Part shown: piece by piece, positions 34,616 to 35,511 of the stretch
Layout: each line of letters begins with the position of its first letter
Numbering within the stretch: position 1 is the stretch's first letter
Notes under the pieces: generated by a model
What the model was told of the DNA's origin: nothing
Database searches by the model: none
Seen by the model: the letters and a program-made list of their open reading frames with translations, nothing else
Origin: Sebaldella sp.
Lineage (GTDB): Bacteria > Fusobacteriota > Fusobacteriia > Fusobacteriales > Leptotrichiaceae
Assembly: GCA_018058425.1 (NCBI GenBank)
Contig: JAGOZX010000028.1
Location: 1-35,511 of the forward strand
DNA length: 35,511 bases
Reading direction: 5' to 3'
Made by a program: the position numbers and the translations under genes

Positions 34616-35511
34616 ATGATTTTAGGAAAACTACAAAAATTAGGTAAAGCGTTAATGCTACCAATAGCAGTACTGCCAATAGCTGGTATATTACTTAGAC
34701 TTGGACAGCCAGATGTTTTAAATATACCATTTATAGCAAACGCAGGAGATGCAATTTTTAAAAATCTATCAATCTTATTTGCAATAGGTATTGCAATTGG
34801 GTTGACAGAGAATAATGACGGAGCAGCAGGTTTAGCAGGAGCAGTGGCAAACTTTATATTTCTAGCAGCAGCATCAACAATAGTTGCAGCAAAATATCCA
34901 GATTTAAAATTTGATATTGGTGTTTTAGGAGGAATAATTTCTGGAATAACAGCAGGTTTACTTTATAATAAGTATCATAATATAAAAGTACCAGAGTTTT
35001 TAGGATTTTTTGGAGGCCGACGTTTTGTTCCTATAGTTTCTGGATTAGTTGCAGTTATTGAGGGAGCAATATTAGGATTTATATATCCTGGATTTGATAA
35101 AGTATTTACTACATTAGGAAACTGGATAACTGGTTCAGGAGCAATAGGTGCATTCTTTTTTGGAATATTCAATAGATTATTAATTCCAACAGGATTACAT
35201 CACATATTAAATAACTTAGTTTGGCAAGTATTTGGAAAATATAACGGTGCATCAGGGGATTTAAATAGATTCTTTGCTGGAGATCCACAATCTGGACAAT
35301 TTATGACAGGTTTCTTCCCAGTAATGATGTTTGGAGTATTAGGTGCTGCACTAGCTATGTATATGACAGCTAGAAAAGGAAGAAGAGCAGAAGTTGGAGG
35401 AATGCTTGCTTCAGTTGCATTAACTTCATTCTTAACAGGAATAACAGAACCATTTGAATTTTTATTTATGTTTTTGTCTCCAGTATTATACTTATTACAT
35501 GCTATATTAAC
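34616..35511 (+). CDS. nagE: PTS GlcNAc-type IIC permease, 3'-truncated by window edge
   Basis: 298 codons visible from the ATG (GAGGTG 9 nt upstream); the frame is open to the last base. Start MILGKLQKLGKALMLPIAVLPIAGILLRLGQ is the classic glucose/GlcNAc-family IIC beginning (quoted by its ends). LLIPTGLHHILNNLVWQVFG, SGDLNRFFAGDP and FMTGFFPVMMFG match the NagE group better than PtsG. GITEPFEF is the conserved IIC motif. It imports and phosphorylates GlcNAc to GlcNAc-6-P, feeding NagA. Any IIB and IIA domains would lie beyond the window. It lies 52 nt after the regulator and is probably cotranscribed. Confidence 0.9.
   Translation, partial: MILGKLQKLGKALMLPIAVLPIAGILLRLGQPDVLNIPFIANAGDAIFKNLSILFAIGIAIGLTENNDGAAGLAGAVANFIFLAAASTIVAAKYPDLKFDIGVLGGIISGITAGLLYNKYHNIKVPEFLGFFGGRRFVPIVSGLVAVIEGAILGFIYPGFDKVFTTLGNWITGSGAIGAFFFGIFNRLLIPTGLHHILNNLVWQVFGKYNGASGDLNRFFAGDPQSGQFMTGFFPVMMFGVLGAALAMYMTARKGRRAEVGGMLASVALTSFLTGITEPFEFLFMFLSPVLYLLHAIL

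Noticed and set aside
1..35511. CRISPR arrays, insertion sequences, prophage genes, tRNA and rRNA genes
   Set aside because: No spaced direct repeats, transposase, integrase or phage proteins, and no cloverleaf or rRNA sequence seen.

Overview
The window is very AT-rich (GC roughly 30% by eye) and densely coding, with strong AGGAGG-type ribosome binding sites, TTG and GTG starts, and TTGACA/TATAAT-type promoters. It encodes outer-membrane beta-barrels ending in Phe, a MlaA homologue and L,D-transpeptidases, so the cell is a diderm. SMC (not MukB), the one-piece PurL with a SDHCRHTTF motif, and lipoproteins beginning C-G-K-K all fit. Together this points to a fermentative Gram-negative of the Fusobacteriota (Fusobacterium, Cetobacterium or a relative). 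That placement is an inference from composition and gene families, not from a marker gene.

Layout. (1) 1-10645: a purine operon purL(partial, 5' end outside the window)-purE-purC-purF-purM-purN-purH-purD, all on +, encoding most of the route from PRPP to IMP; purB and purK are not in view. (2) 10646-12981: two tandem, 91% identical small outer-membrane barrels, the first behind a strong promoter and a long structured leader, the second behind its own promoter and a short leader; then a Pro/Arg-rich small lipoprotein and a terminator. (3) 12985-13843: a decayed histidine-kinase C-terminus, then a DEDDh exonuclease. (4) 13927-16379: a strong promoter, a ~200-nt highly structured leader with a possible 13-codon leader ORF and mutually exclusive terminator/antiterminator pairings, then a polar amino acid ABC importer (binding protein, permease, ATPase). 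(5) 16398-21826: a membrane-anchored M23 peptidase, a bactofilin, and a MetNI importer with three tandem MetQ lipoproteins. (6) 21917-25092: two tandem L,D-transpeptidases with SH3-like domains. (7) 25285-28812: smc. (8) 28915-31184: an alpha/beta hydrolase translationally coupled to MlaA. (9) 31231-35511: amino-sugar catabolism: nagB-nagA on -, and on + an RpiR-family regulator and a GlcNAc-type PTS permease that runs off the window; the divergent intergenic region carries palindromes that could be the regulator's operators.

The most notable signal is the leader at 13962-14161. Its closing helix, inner helices and terminator can all be written as explicit base pairs, and the 3' strand of the closing helix can instead pair with the terminator to form an antiterminator. 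That is the architecture of a riboswitch or a leader-peptide attenuator controlling amino acid uptake. I could not match it to a riboswitch class I know.
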